The notes under the pieces were generated by a model. That model did not search any database. It saw nothing but the letters and a program-made list of their open reading frames with translations, and had not been told where the DNA came from. Made by a program: the position numbers and the translations under genes. Source: Cryomorphaceae bacterium (GTDB lineage Bacteria; Bacteroidota; Bacteroidia; Flavobacteriales_D; Cryomorphaceae). Taken from it: a stretch of DNA of 39,609 bases. The stretch lies in the NCBI GenBank assembly GCA_003565555.1, contig PXBH01000128.1:1-39609 (forward strand), read 5' to 3'. Positions 27,051 to 34,180 of the stretch are shown piece by piece; the stretch's first letter is position 1, and every line of letters starts with the position of its first letter.

Positions 27051-28205
27051 CTACACCCCTTGCGGCACACCGAGCGCCGTGAGCATGAGCCGGGCGGTTT
27101 TCTCAGAGGCCCCTCCCCCGCCCAGCTTGCGGTAGAGGGCATCGTAATCGTGCAGCATGGTTTCTCGTGCGGGGCCGTCAGCGAATATCTCATCGGCGGC
27201 GCTGCGCAGGGTACGGGGGTTCATGTGGTGCTGAATGAGCTCACGCACCACCTCGCGGTCCATGATAAGATTGACCAGGGAGATGAACTTCACTTTGATC
27301 AGCAGGCGGGCAATTTGGTAAGAGATGCGACCGCCCTTGTAGCACACCACCTGCGGCACGCGAAACAGGGCCGCCTCCAAGGTGGCGGTTCCGCTGGTCA
27401 CAAGGGCAATCCTGCTGTAGTTGAGCACCTCATAGGTGGCGCCGAAAAGGATGCGCACCGCTGTTGATTCCGAAAGGTCGGGGCCGTCGCCGATGAGGCT
27501 CCTGTAGAAATCCTCCTCCAGAGCGGGTGCGCCGGCCACCACAATATTGACCCCTCCCATGCCCTCACAGGCGCGGAGCATCACGGGAAGCATGGCGGAA
27601 ATCTCCTGCTTGCGGCTCCCCGGCAGGAGGGCTACGATGGGCCGGTCGTCGAAGCCGTGGCGGGTGAGAAACTCCCCGCGGTCGGGTGCTTGGGCCTTGT
27701 ACTGCTCCACTGCATCGGCCAGGGGGTGGCCTACGTAATGCACGTCCACGTCAAACTCGGCGTAGAAATCTTTCTCGAAAGGAAGGATCACGTACATTTC
27801 ATCCACATAAGCCCGAACCTGCTTCACGCGGCCCTGCTTCCAGGCCCAAATCTGCGGAGAAATGTAGTAGAATACGCGGATGCCGTGCGCTTTGGCAAAC
27901 TTCGCCATGCGGAGGTTGAAACCCGGGTAGTCGATGAGGATGAGCACATCGGGAGCGAAAGCGAGGAGGTCTTTTTTGCAAAAATCAAAGTTGCGCTTGA
28001 TGGTGCGCAAATTGGCGATCACTTCCGCAAAGCCCATAAATGCAAGGTCGCGGTAATGCTTCACCCCCCTTGCGCCTGCTCCTTCCATGAGTTCCCCGCC
28101 CCAGGCACGGATGTCCGCATCGCGGTCGCCCTTGACGAGGTGCTTTACCAGATTGGCACCGTGGAGATCTCCCGAGGCTTCACCCGCTATGATGTAGTAC
28201 TTCAT
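27051..28205 (-). CDS. lpxB: Lipid-A-disaccharide synthase LpxB
   Basis: LpxB condenses UDP-2,3-diacylglucosamine with lipid X to form the disaccharide core of lipid A at the inner membrane. The 384-residue product starts MKYYIIAGEASGDLHGANLV. It carries ISPQIWAWKQGRVKQVR, VHYVGHPLADAV, VALLPGSRKQEI and VTSGTATLEAALFRVPQVVCY, all family landmarks of this GT-B glycosyltransferase. The start at 28205 leaves two bases after the upstream stop. It forms a tight unit with the small membrane-protein gene and surE, an arrangement seen in other Bacteroidota. Its presence shows an LPS-bearing outer membrane. Confidence 0.97.
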   Translation of the reverse strand: MKYYIIAGEASGDLHGANLVKHLVKGDRDADIRAWGGELMEGAGARGVKHYRDLAFMGFAEVIANLRTIKRNFDFCKKDLLAFAPDVLILIDYPGFNLRMAKFAKAHGIRVFYYISPQIWAWKQGRVKQVRAYVDEMYVILPFEKDFYAEFDVDVHYVGHPLADAVEQYKAQAPDRGEFLTRHGFDDRPIVALLPGSRKQEISAMLPVMLRACEGMGGVNIVVAGAPALEEDFYRSLIGDGPDLSESTAVRILFGATYEVLNYSRIALVTSGTATLEAALFRVPQVVCYKGGRISYQIARLLIKVKFISLVNLIMDREVVRELIQHHMNPRTLRSAADEIFADGPARETMLHDYDALYRKLGGGGASEKTARLMLTALGVPQGV

Positions 28206-28207
28206 GC

Positions 28208-28516
28208 TCAGTTCCAAAATCTGAAATACACCACAAAGGGAATGTAGAGGAAGACGGCGAGGAGGACACCGCGGGCCGTCTTATTCCGATTGGTACGGAT
28301 AAAGAAAAAGAAAGGGACAAGGTTGAAAACGAGGGAAAGCGTGATGATAGACGAGCGCCAAGTGGGGATGGCGAGAAAAATGTCATGGAGGAAATAATTG
28401 AAAGGCTTGGCAAAATACCAAGCCCAGCCTGCACCGTAGAGGAAGAAGCCGATCACGGGACTGAATGCACCGATGAGCACACCGAGTTTTTGGTTGTCGT
28501 ACTTTTTAACCTTCAT
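28208..28516 (-). CDS. Small membrane protein of the surE-lpxB operon, unknown function
   Basis: A 102-residue protein with three likely membrane segments: LGVLIGAFSPVIGFFLYGAG, SIITLSLVFNLVPFFFFI and GVLLAVFLYIPFVVYFRF. The chosen start at 28516 overlaps the last 11 bases of surE; an upstream ATG at 28546 would overlap further. The stop is two bases from the lpxB ATG, so translation is probably coupled through all three genes. The conserved-looking position between surE and lpxB suggests a role in lipid A or envelope assembly. That is inference, and I recognise no named family. Confidence 0.72.
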   Translation of the reverse strand: MKVKKYDNQKLGVLIGAFSPVIGFFLYGAGWAWYFAKPFNYFLHDIFLAIPTWRSSIITLSLVFNLVPFFFFIRTNRNKTARGVLLAVFLYIPFVVYFRFWN

Positions 28517-29306
28517 AATCCCAGCTGTTGAGCGTAGCCATAGCATGGTAAGCGGTGAGGTCGAATTGAACAGGCACCACAGATACGTAATTGTGTTCCA
28601 AGGCCCAGATGTCGGTGTCCTCCCCTTTGTCTTGGTTGTTCAGCTCGCCTGTGATCCAGTAGTAAGTATTCCCGGCCGGGTCTTCGCGCGGCACGAAGTC
28701 ATCTTCCCAGAAGGCCTGGCCTTGGCGGCAAACTTTGATGCCCCTGATGTCTTCCGGCTTGCCCTTGGGTATATTCACATTCAGGCAGGTATGTTCGGGG
28801 ATGCCGTGTTCGAGAGCATTGCGGATAATGGTACGCGCCACACCGCGTGCGGCGGTAAAGTCGGCATCCACGCCGTGATCGAGGAGGGAAAAACCGATGG
28901 AGGGGATATTCTCCACGGCGCCTTCCACCGCTGCCGACATGGTGCCCGAGTAGATCACATTGATGCTGTTATTGGCCCCGTGGTTGATTCCGCTGAGGAG
29001 GAGGTCGGGTCGGCGCTTGAGCACGCGGTACACCGCGAGCTTCACGCAGTCTACCGGGGTGCCCGAGCAGGCGAATTCGCGGACCTCCAAGGGGGCATTG
29101 CGCACCTCCGTGATGCGAAGAATATTGTTGACCGTGATGGCGTGGCCCATCCCGCTTTGGGGGCTGTCGGGCGCCACTACCCATACATCGCCGAATTCGC
29201 GGGCAGTTTCGATCAGGTTGCGGATACCCGGCGCGGTGATACCGTCGTCATTGGTCACGAGGATCAGGGGCCTTTCTTCGGTTTTCTTCTTCTTTTTTGC
29301 CGTCAT
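28506..29306 (-). CDS. surE: 5'/3'-nucleotidase SurE
   Basis: SurE is a metal-dependent nucleoside monophosphate phosphatase linked to stress and stationary-phase survival. The 266-residue product starts with a lysine-rich tag and then PLILVTNDDGITAPGIRNL, the defining Asp-Asp metal site. VVAPDSPQSGMGHAITV and LLSGINHGANNSINVIYSGT follow with the conserved Ser and Asn. The length is typical. It is the first gene of a surE - membrane protein - lpxB unit and has a perfect promoter box four bases before its ATG. Confidence 0.97.
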   Translation of the reverse strand: MTAKKKKKTEERPLILVTNDDGITAPGIRNLIETAREFGDVWVVAPDSPQSGMGHAITVNNILRITEVRNAPLEVREFACSGTPVDCVKLAVYRVLKRRPDLLLSGINHGANNSINVIYSGTMSAAVEGAVENIPSIGFSLLDHGVDADFTAARGVARTIIRNALEHGIPEHTCLNVNIPKGKPEDIRGIKVCRQGQAFWEDDFVPREDPAGNTYYWITGELNNQDKGEDTDIWALEHNYVSVVPVQFDLTAYHAMATLNSWDYEG

Positions 29307-29310
29307 GGCG

Positions 29311-29318
29311 CAAAGGTA
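29311..29318 (-). promoter_or_regulatory. Bacteroidota -7 promoter box for surE, near-leaderless
   Basis: The minus-strand sequence TACCTTTGCGCCATG places a perfect TAnnTTTG box four bases before the surE ATG. The eleven bases from TTTG to ATG (TTTGCGCCATG) are identical to those at guaA. A transcript would start at or near the start codon. Confidence 0.6.
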
Positions 29319-29692
29319 TGAAAAGCCGGGGGTGCGGAGCCGCGCGGTACGGTGGGAACCGCAAAGAAGGTACAGTCCTCCGGTTGCAATTTTCGCGCGG
29401 CCCTTTGCGGGAAACGGATACCGCCCGGCGCTCGGTCACGGAGCGGAGACGGGGCGAATGTTGACGGCCGTTCTCGGGTCCGTTTGCGGACCGGATAATT
29501 TTTTCAATAAAATACGGCATTCATTAACCACTGAATTACAGACGCCTGTAAGCTCCTTCGGCACATTCTGTCGAGGGGAATCCAAAAAAAGTGCGGCTTG
29601 CGTGACCCTTTTCGGGGCGAATCGGCACGTAATTGAACAGAAGGCGATAAAACAGCCTTTGCGACTCAAAATTAAAAACCAACACGACCACC
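29319..29692. other. Divergent intergenic region upstream of the motor/kinase locus
   Basis: About 370 bases separate the surE promoter from the rightward beta-barrel gene. It holds a short hairpin GGTCCG/CGGACC with a TTTG loop near 29480-29495, followed by an AT-rich patch (ATAATTTTTTCAATAAAATA) that may be the promoter core for the locus. No perfect TAnnTTTG box reads rightward here, so the locus may rely on an alternative sigma factor. No small gene is credible. Confidence 0.45.
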
Positions 29693-30499
29693 ATGAAAAA
29701 GATCAAACTTCTTTCGATGATGACAATGCTTATTTTGGCAGGCTCGGGACTCCGGGCGCAACTGTCGGTAATCCTGACCCCCGAGATCGGAATTCACTCC
29801 TCGAGGAGCAATCCCACGGGCGACCTCGATATCAGCGAGAGTTTTCAGGGGATGAGCGTAAACTATTCGGGAATATTCTCCTACCGAGGCGGCATTGGTG
29901 TAGGCCTGCAGTTTCAGGACAATTGGGGGCTGCTCACCGGTGTGGCCTTCAACCGCAAAGGAGGAAAGGTAACCGTAGAGACCCGTGACCCGAACAATCC
30001 CTTCGGAGTGCAACTCGAAGACGGCACCGTCACCACAGACGTGGGTGAGGTAACGGCCACCACTACGCACAATTGGCTTTCCGTGCCCATCCTCGCGCGG
30101 GCACAATTCGGGAAGGCCTTTAAAGTAGGACTCGCCGTAGGGCCTCAGTTCAACTTCGGCCTGGGAAAATACACCGAGACGGTGGAGTACAACCTCGAAA
30201 ATACGAACATCAATACCGATGAGGATAACTACGATTTCGGTGACAGCACGCGCGACATGTTGAAGCGAAACCACATCAGCCTTGTAATCCTGCCCTACGT
30301 ATCCTACGACCTGAACCCGAAGAGCAGTCTGCGGCTCAGCATGATGATCGAGCGGGGCTCCGATATGGTGAACGAGAACTTCGTAGTGGAGCGGCCTACC
30401 GGTCAGCGAAACGTGCGGGGTACCCTCCCCAACAATCAATTCGGTGTAATGCTCAGCTACGAGTACCGCTTCGACCTGAGCGCCGGGGTGAAATACTGA
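29693..30499 (+). CDS. Outer-membrane beta-barrel protein (PorT/OMP_b-brl-like)
   Basis: A 268-residue protein with signal peptide MKKIKLLSMMTMLILAGSG..AQ. The remainder alternates hydrophobic and polar residues in strands (GGIGVGLQFQDNWGLLTGVA, NWLSVPILARAQFGKAF, KVGLAVGPQFNFGLGKY, HISLVILPYVSYDLNPKSSL) and ends in FGVMLSYEYRFDLSAGVKY with a terminal aromatic, as outer-membrane barrels do. It resembles the PorT-type eight-stranded barrels common in Bacteroidota. It is the first gene of the rightward locus and lies 60 bases before the zinc-ribbon gene. In this context it could anchor the MotB-like subunit at the outer membrane; that is inference. Confidence 0.85.
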   Translation: MKKIKLLSMMTMLILAGSGLRAQLSVILTPEIGIHSSRSNPTGDLDISESFQGMSVNYSGIFSYRGGIGVGLQFQDNWGLLTGVAFNRKGGKVTVETRDPNNPFGVQLEDGTVTTDVGEVTATTTHNWLSVPILARAQFGKAFKVGLAVGPQFNFGLGKYTETVEYNLENTNINTDEDNYDFGDSTRDMLKRNHISLVILPYVSYDLNPKSSLRLSMMIERGSDMVNENFVVERPTGQRNVRGTLPNNQFGVMLSYEYRFDLSAGVKY

Positions 30500-30559
30500 T
30501 GCACCGGCGATGCACCGACCGATTCGGGCGAAAGCCCCCAAAACCCAAAACCGACCGAA

Positions 30560-30850
30560 ATGAAACTCTGCAGAAACTGCCGCACCATCAACAGCGACGA
30601 TGTAAAAGCATGCGTGAAATGCAAAATGCCTGATCAACTCACGGACTACAATCCCGAGAAGACGCAGGAGTGGAAGCAATCGATGATGACCCAAAACCGC
30701 GTGCAAACCCTGCAGAAAGTGTGCGGAAACTGCGGCACCACTGAGTACGGCACCGAAAAGCGCTGTGCGCGGTGCCACTTTCCGATCACGATCAAGCAGC
30801 TCGGTGAAACGTCGGGTGCACGCCCGGGAATCAATACTTCAAAGCCATGA
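30560..30850 (+). CDS. Double zinc-ribbon protein
   Basis: A 96-residue cytoplasmic-type protein with two Cys4 modules of identical spacing, CxxC-x10-CxxC. The first uses Cys4, Cys7, Cys18 and Cys21 (LCRNC to CVKC); the second uses Cys55, Cys58, Cys69 and Cys72 (VCGNC to CARC). Each should bind one zinc ion, as in rubredoxin-like zinc ribbons. The linker is Gln/Lys-rich and probably helical. The stop overlaps the MotB-like start as ATGA, so the two are co-translated. It has no signal peptide, so it should sit on the cytoplasmic face and could bridge the channel pair to the kinase or phosphatase. That role is a guess. Confidence 0.82.
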   Translation: MKLCRNCRTINSDDVKACVKCKMPDQLTDYNPEKTQEWKQSMMTQNRVQTLQKVCGNCGTTEYGTEKRCARCHFPITIKQLGETSGARPGINTSKP

Positions 30851-31695
30851 AAAACCGCAATGTAGAATTCTTCAACCTCTCCTTCCTCGACCTGCTGTCG
30901 GGGGCGCTGGCAGCGGTGATCTTCCTCTTCATCATCGTGCCCAAGGGTGAGCCCACGGTCTTTGACGAAACGGTCAGTGTATCGGTAGACACCACGGAGA
31001 TGAAACTCTTCGGTCACCTTCCGGAAACCCTCTTCGGCACCGAGCCCGGCGACAGCGTACTGGTGGTGATCAGCGCGTTCGTATCGACAAAAGCCGCTTC
31101 GGAGCAGCCGGTGCGCAAAGTGACACCCGAGGAACGCAAAAGACCTAAACCGACCAAAGTCGAAATACCGCGGGAGCAAAAACCGGCAGCACCCGAACCG
31201 CGTGAGGAGGCGAAACCCGAAGCGGCGCCTACGGTGGAGCCGAGCAAATTTACCGGTTCGAAACCGGATGTGCCCTGCATGGTTTCCATCGAGATGAAGT
31301 GGGGCAGCAAAAAGGACAATGTAGACCTTTTCGTTTGCAAGGACAACGACTGCGTATTCGGCGGACGGAGGTACCGAAGCTTCATAGGATACTGGGACAG
31401 CGGGAAGGCGCGCACGAGCCTCTTCGGCGGCGACCTCCGCACCAATCAGGAAGCGGTGAGACAGTTTGACGAGATCATCCCGGGTACCTACGATATCCTG
31501 GCGCAGTACAAAGACTCCTCAGACCCCAAAGACGAAGTGCCGATACGCTTACAGGTCTACACCAAGAACGAAGACGGCACGGAGCGCGGCAAGGAGCACT
31601 ACTTCAAGCTGCCGCTTGACCCGACCCAACGCACGAAAGTGGCCCAAGTGACCATAGGCCCCGACGGCGAACTCGAATTTCAAACTTTCAAATAA
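30847..31695 (+). CDS. MotB/ExbD-like single-pass protein with a periplasmic beta domain
   Basis: A 282-residue protein. The N-terminus MKNRNVEFFNLSFLDLLSGA followed by LAAVIFLFIIVPK is one membrane helix (about 11-31) with an acidic residue, Asp15, near its cytoplasmic start. This is the arrangement of the proton-carrying Asp in MotB, ExbD, TolR and ZorB. A Pro/Lys/Glu-rich linker (about 90-135, KRPKPTKVEIPREQKPAAPE) would span periplasm. The C-terminal domain (about 142-282) looks all-beta, with NVDLFVCKDNDCVFGG and EIIPGTYDILAQYKD. It resembles the DxDLxV strands of DUF2135-like sandwiches rather than an OmpA peptidoglycan-binding domain. The gene sits between the zinc-ribbon gene (ATGA overlap) and the MotA-like gene (18 bases). 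Confidence 0.75.
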   Translation: MKNRNVEFFNLSFLDLLSGALAAVIFLFIIVPKGEPTVFDETVSVSVDTTEMKLFGHLPETLFGTEPGDSVLVVISAFVSTKAASEQPVRKVTPEERKRPKPTKVEIPREQKPAAPEPREEAKPEAAPTVEPSKFTGSKPDVPCMVSIEMKWGSKKDNVDLFVCKDNDCVFGGRRYRSFIGYWDSGKARTSLFGGDLRTNQEAVRQFDEIIPGTYDILAQYKDSSDPKDEVPIRLQVYTKNEDGTERGKEHYFKLPLDPTQRTKVAQVTIGPDGELEFQTFK

Positions 31696-31713
31696 CCGAC
31701 AAATCCAAACGAT

Positions 31714-32502
31714 ATGACAACGATAACCGCCAAAAGCACCCTGCCGAAGAACACGATGGTTCGCATCGGAATCAGCATAGGCGTCGCAGCACTCCTGTGG
31801 CTCCTCCTCATCGTGCTGGCCAACCTCTTTTCCCGGCAGCCCGCCGCGCATCGGGTACTCACCCTCCTCGGGGGATCCTCTCTCGGATACATACAGTTCA
31901 TCTGCTATTCGATCACGGTATTTGCCCTGATCCAAATCAACGAGATGAGCCTCCACATGAAGGAACAGTTCAAAGGCTTCGACCTGAAACTCCTGCCCGA
32001 GGAAGACCAGCTCATCCTCACCCCCGAAGAGGTGGCCGACATCAAACTGAGCGTGATTGAAATCGAGAAGCGCGGCACGACCTACCTGATCACCCGCTTT
32101 ATTAAGCACGCCTGTACCCAGTATCGAAACAACCAATCGATCCCCGAAACCATTCAAATCCTCGACGGGCAGATCGGCAATGCCAAAGAGGAGATGGACG
32201 GGAACCTGAACATGGTGCGTTTCCTGATCAGCAGTGTGATGTCGATAGGCTTTATCGGCACCATTATCGGGCTGGCGTCCGCGATCGGGAATGCCCATTT
32301 GGCGAAGACCGACCACGGCCTCTCCGTACTCACCTCCTACCTGGCGGTGGCCTTTGACACCACCTTGGTGGCACTCCTGCTCGGCTTGGTGCTCAACTAC
32401 TTTTACCAGAAATACCTGGAAAAGATGGACGTGTTCTACGCGCAGAGCAAGAGCTATGTGATGGACAACCTGGTGAGTAGGATCTACCGCCACGCGGGAT
32501 AA
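31714..32502 (+). CDS. MotA/TolQ/ExbB-like proton channel protein
   Basis: A 262-residue inner-membrane protein. Hydrophobic segments lie at about 17-39, 50-75, 168-190 and 205-232. The last two carry the family signature: SIGFIGTIIGLASAIGNA, and AVAFDTTLVALLLGLVLNYF with YQKYLEKMD following. These line the ion path in MotA, ExbB and TolQ pentamers. The long cytoplasmic region between TM2 and TM3 (about 78-167) is Glu/Lys-rich. There is no extended C-terminal coiled tail as in Zorya ZorA. Paired with the MotB-like gene 18 bases upstream, it should form a five-plus-two rotary unit powered by ion flow; the family is clear and the physiological job is not. Confidence 0.88.
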   Translation: MTTITAKSTLPKNTMVRIGISIGVAALLWLLLIVLANLFSRQPAAHRVLTLLGGSSLGYIQFICYSITVFALIQINEMSLHMKEQFKGFDLKLLPEEDQLILTPEEVADIKLSVIEIEKRGTTYLITRFIKHACTQYRNNQSIPETIQILDGQIGNAKEEMDGNLNMVRFLISSVMSIGFIGTIIGLASAIGNAHLAKTDHGLSVLTSYLAVAFDTTLVALLLGLVLNYFYQKYLEKMDVFYAQSKSYVMDNLVSRIYRHAG

Positions 32503-32757
32503 TTCGTGTCCGCCGAAAAGCGATGAAGCTGTGGATTAAAAAATCACTTACAACCTGCCATCGGAATAAACCTGCAAGCCTGTTGAGTGATGGTTGCAGA
32601 AAACCGTCCGGTTGTGCGAATCTCCCGTCGTTTGATCAATTGCGCACCGCCTGATTTTTCAGCAGATCCTAATTCACAGCAGATGATTATCTTGTAAGCG
32701 AAGAAAGCGGCCCGGTCCGCAACATAAAAACTAACCCTCCCCGAAGACAACTGCCCG

Positions 32758-33504
32758 ATGAACCTCAGATACCAAAGTGTGAGCGAAACAGGATTGCGCC
32801 GAACCAACAATGAAGACGCTGTGCTCTACGCCGTGCCCGACAAGCCTTGGTTGGCGCAATCGCTGGGCACACTGGCGGCGGTATCGGACGGAATGGGCGG
32901 CCTGGAACGCGGCGAAAAGGCATCGGCGCTGGTGGTAGACACCCTGCGGCGGGACTATTTTCGCGGAGCAGGCACCCCTGCACAAAAGCTCCGAGAGGCG
33001 GCGGTAAAAGCCAACAATGCCGTGGCCATTGAAGCGCAGATATCAGGCAAGAAAATGGGTGCTACATGCACGGCCCTCGCCCTGTGCAGTGATCAGCTCC
33101 ACTACATGCACATCGGCGACAGCCGGGCCTACACCCTCACGGGAGGAAAATTTGAGCAAAAAACAACCGACCATACCGCAGCCAACGAAATGGCGCACTC
33201 CGGCGTGATGCGCCATACTGACCAAACCTTGCTCTTCAATCCCCATGCCCTCACGAGGGCGATGGGGGTTGAATTGTCAAGCACCTGCCGCGCGGACGTA
33301 TTCTCCGAACCGAACAACCTTCAAAAGGGTGACCGAATACTCCTCTGCTCCGACGGGCTCTACATACACGTGAGTGATGAAGAACTGGCGGCGCACATGC
33401 GCGGGAAGCAATCCATCAAGGAAATCAGCGACAAGTTGGTGAAATTGGTGCTGAAGCGCGGAGCTCACGACAATTTTTCCTTTATTTTCATTGAAGTAAC
33501 CTGA
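32758..33504 (+). CDS. PP2C-type Ser/Thr protein phosphatase
   Basis: A 248-residue metal-dependent phosphatase of the compact bacterial PP2C type. The metal-binding motifs are intact: GLRRTNNED (Asp20), VSDGMGG (Asp44), HIGDSRAY (120-123), LLCSDGLY (Asp199) and the closing HDNFSF (Asp238, Asn239). It has no membrane segment and should act in the cytoplasm, reversing phosphorylation by the kinase encoded two genes downstream. A 255-base gap separates it from the MotA-like gene with no terminator and no perfect -7 box, so it may be reached by read-through or by a weak internal promoter (TTATCTTG near 32688). Confidence 0.93.
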   Translation: MNLRYQSVSETGLRRTNNEDAVLYAVPDKPWLAQSLGTLAAVSDGMGGLERGEKASALVVDTLRRDYFRGAGTPAQKLREAAVKANNAVAIEAQISGKKMGATCTALALCSDQLHYMHIGDSRAYTLTGGKFEQKTTDHTAANEMAHSGVMRHTDQTLLFNPHALTRAMGVELSSTCRADVFSEPNNLQKGDRILLCSDGLYIHVSDEELAAHMRGKQSIKEISDKLVKLVLKRGAHDNFSFIFIEVT

Positions 33505-33565
33505 ACAACCCGGCCGGACCGGCTTCGCGCCTTCCGGAAATAAGCTGACCTGAACCTCACGACCG

Positions 33566-34150
33566 ATGAATCCCGCTCCATCACACCGAGACCACACGCG
33601 CCAAATCACGGTACTCCTTCATCAGTGGAAGGAAGGCAACGACCGAGCAATGGACAAGGTCATGTCACTGGTGTACGACCGCCTCAAGGAAATGGCCCAC
33701 CGCTACACCCTGCGCGAAGGCCCCGACCGCACGCTGAACACGACCGGATTGGTGCACGACGCCTACCTGAAAATATTGGGACAAAACTCGCGGGATTACG
33801 AAAACAGGTCGCACTTCTACGCCATCGTGTCCACCTGCATGCGGCGCGTGATCCTCGAAGTGGTGCGCAACCGGAACGCGGTAAAGCGCGGAAGCGGTGC
33901 CCGTAAGGTGCCCGTGCAGGAACACTTCCTCATCTCCGAGAGCGACGCCGATCAGATACTGAGCGTAAACGGCGCATTGGAGAAGCTGGCCGAATTTGAC
34001 CCGAAATTGGCACAAATCACCGAATACCGCTATTTCGGCGGGATGAAAAACGAAGAAATCGCGGAAGCCCTGGGCTGCTCGCTCTCTACCGTAAAGCGCG
34101 ATTGGCGACTGGCCAAGATGTGGCTTCAGGCAGAGCTGGGCGGCCTTTAA
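33566..34150 (+). CDS. ECF sigma factor of the kinase-associated (TIGR02999-like) group
   Basis: A 194-residue sigma-70 family protein. Region 2 is QWKEGNDRAMDKVMSLVYDR with RLKEMAHRYTLREGPDRTLN. TTGLVHDAYLKILGQ follows, the hallmark of the TIGR02999 (Sig-70_X6) subgroup. Region 4 is a helix-turn-helix in EYRYFGGMKNEEIAEALGCS and STVKRDWRLAKMWLQAEL. This subgroup is typically encoded next to Ser/Thr kinases and has no cognate anti-sigma factor, so activity is thought to be governed by phosphorylation. Here it lies between a PP2C phosphatase and a Ser/Thr kinase, which fits exactly. It may direct expression of this locus, since no housekeeping box precedes the locus; that is inference. Confidence 0.92.
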   Translation: MNPAPSHRDHTRQITVLLHQWKEGNDRAMDKVMSLVYDRLKEMAHRYTLREGPDRTLNTTGLVHDAYLKILGQNSRDYENRSHFYAIVSTCMRRVILEVVRNRNAVKRGSGARKVPVQEHFLISESDADQILSVNGALEKLAEFDPKLAQITEYRYFGGMKNEEIAEALGCSLSTVKRDWRLAKMWLQAELGGL

Positions 34151-34180
34151 TTTTTTCCGGAAGGACTAACACCGAGCCAC

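Noticed and set aside
26190-27467. A 425-codon frame antisense to the SpoIID and lpxB genes
   Set aside because: Both overlapped genes are firmly identified by family motifs; this frame is their shadow.
29672-30778. A 368-codon frame antisense to the beta-barrel and zinc-ribbon genes
   Set aside because: It lies over a signal-peptide-bearing barrel gene and eight ordered zinc-ligand cysteines on the other strand.
30847-32502. The MotA/MotB-like pair as a Zorya anti-phage system
   Set aside because: Zorya needs ZorA with a long cytoplasmic tail, ZorB with an OmpA-like domain, and ZorC/D or ZorE effectors. Here the MotA-like protein has no long tail, the MotB-like protein has a different periplasmic domain, and no helicase or nuclease is nearby.
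32523-32654. A 43-codon frame between the MotA-like and PP2C genes
   Set aside because: It has no hydrophobic pattern, family resemblance or promoter of its own; it looks like chance in a 255-base gap.
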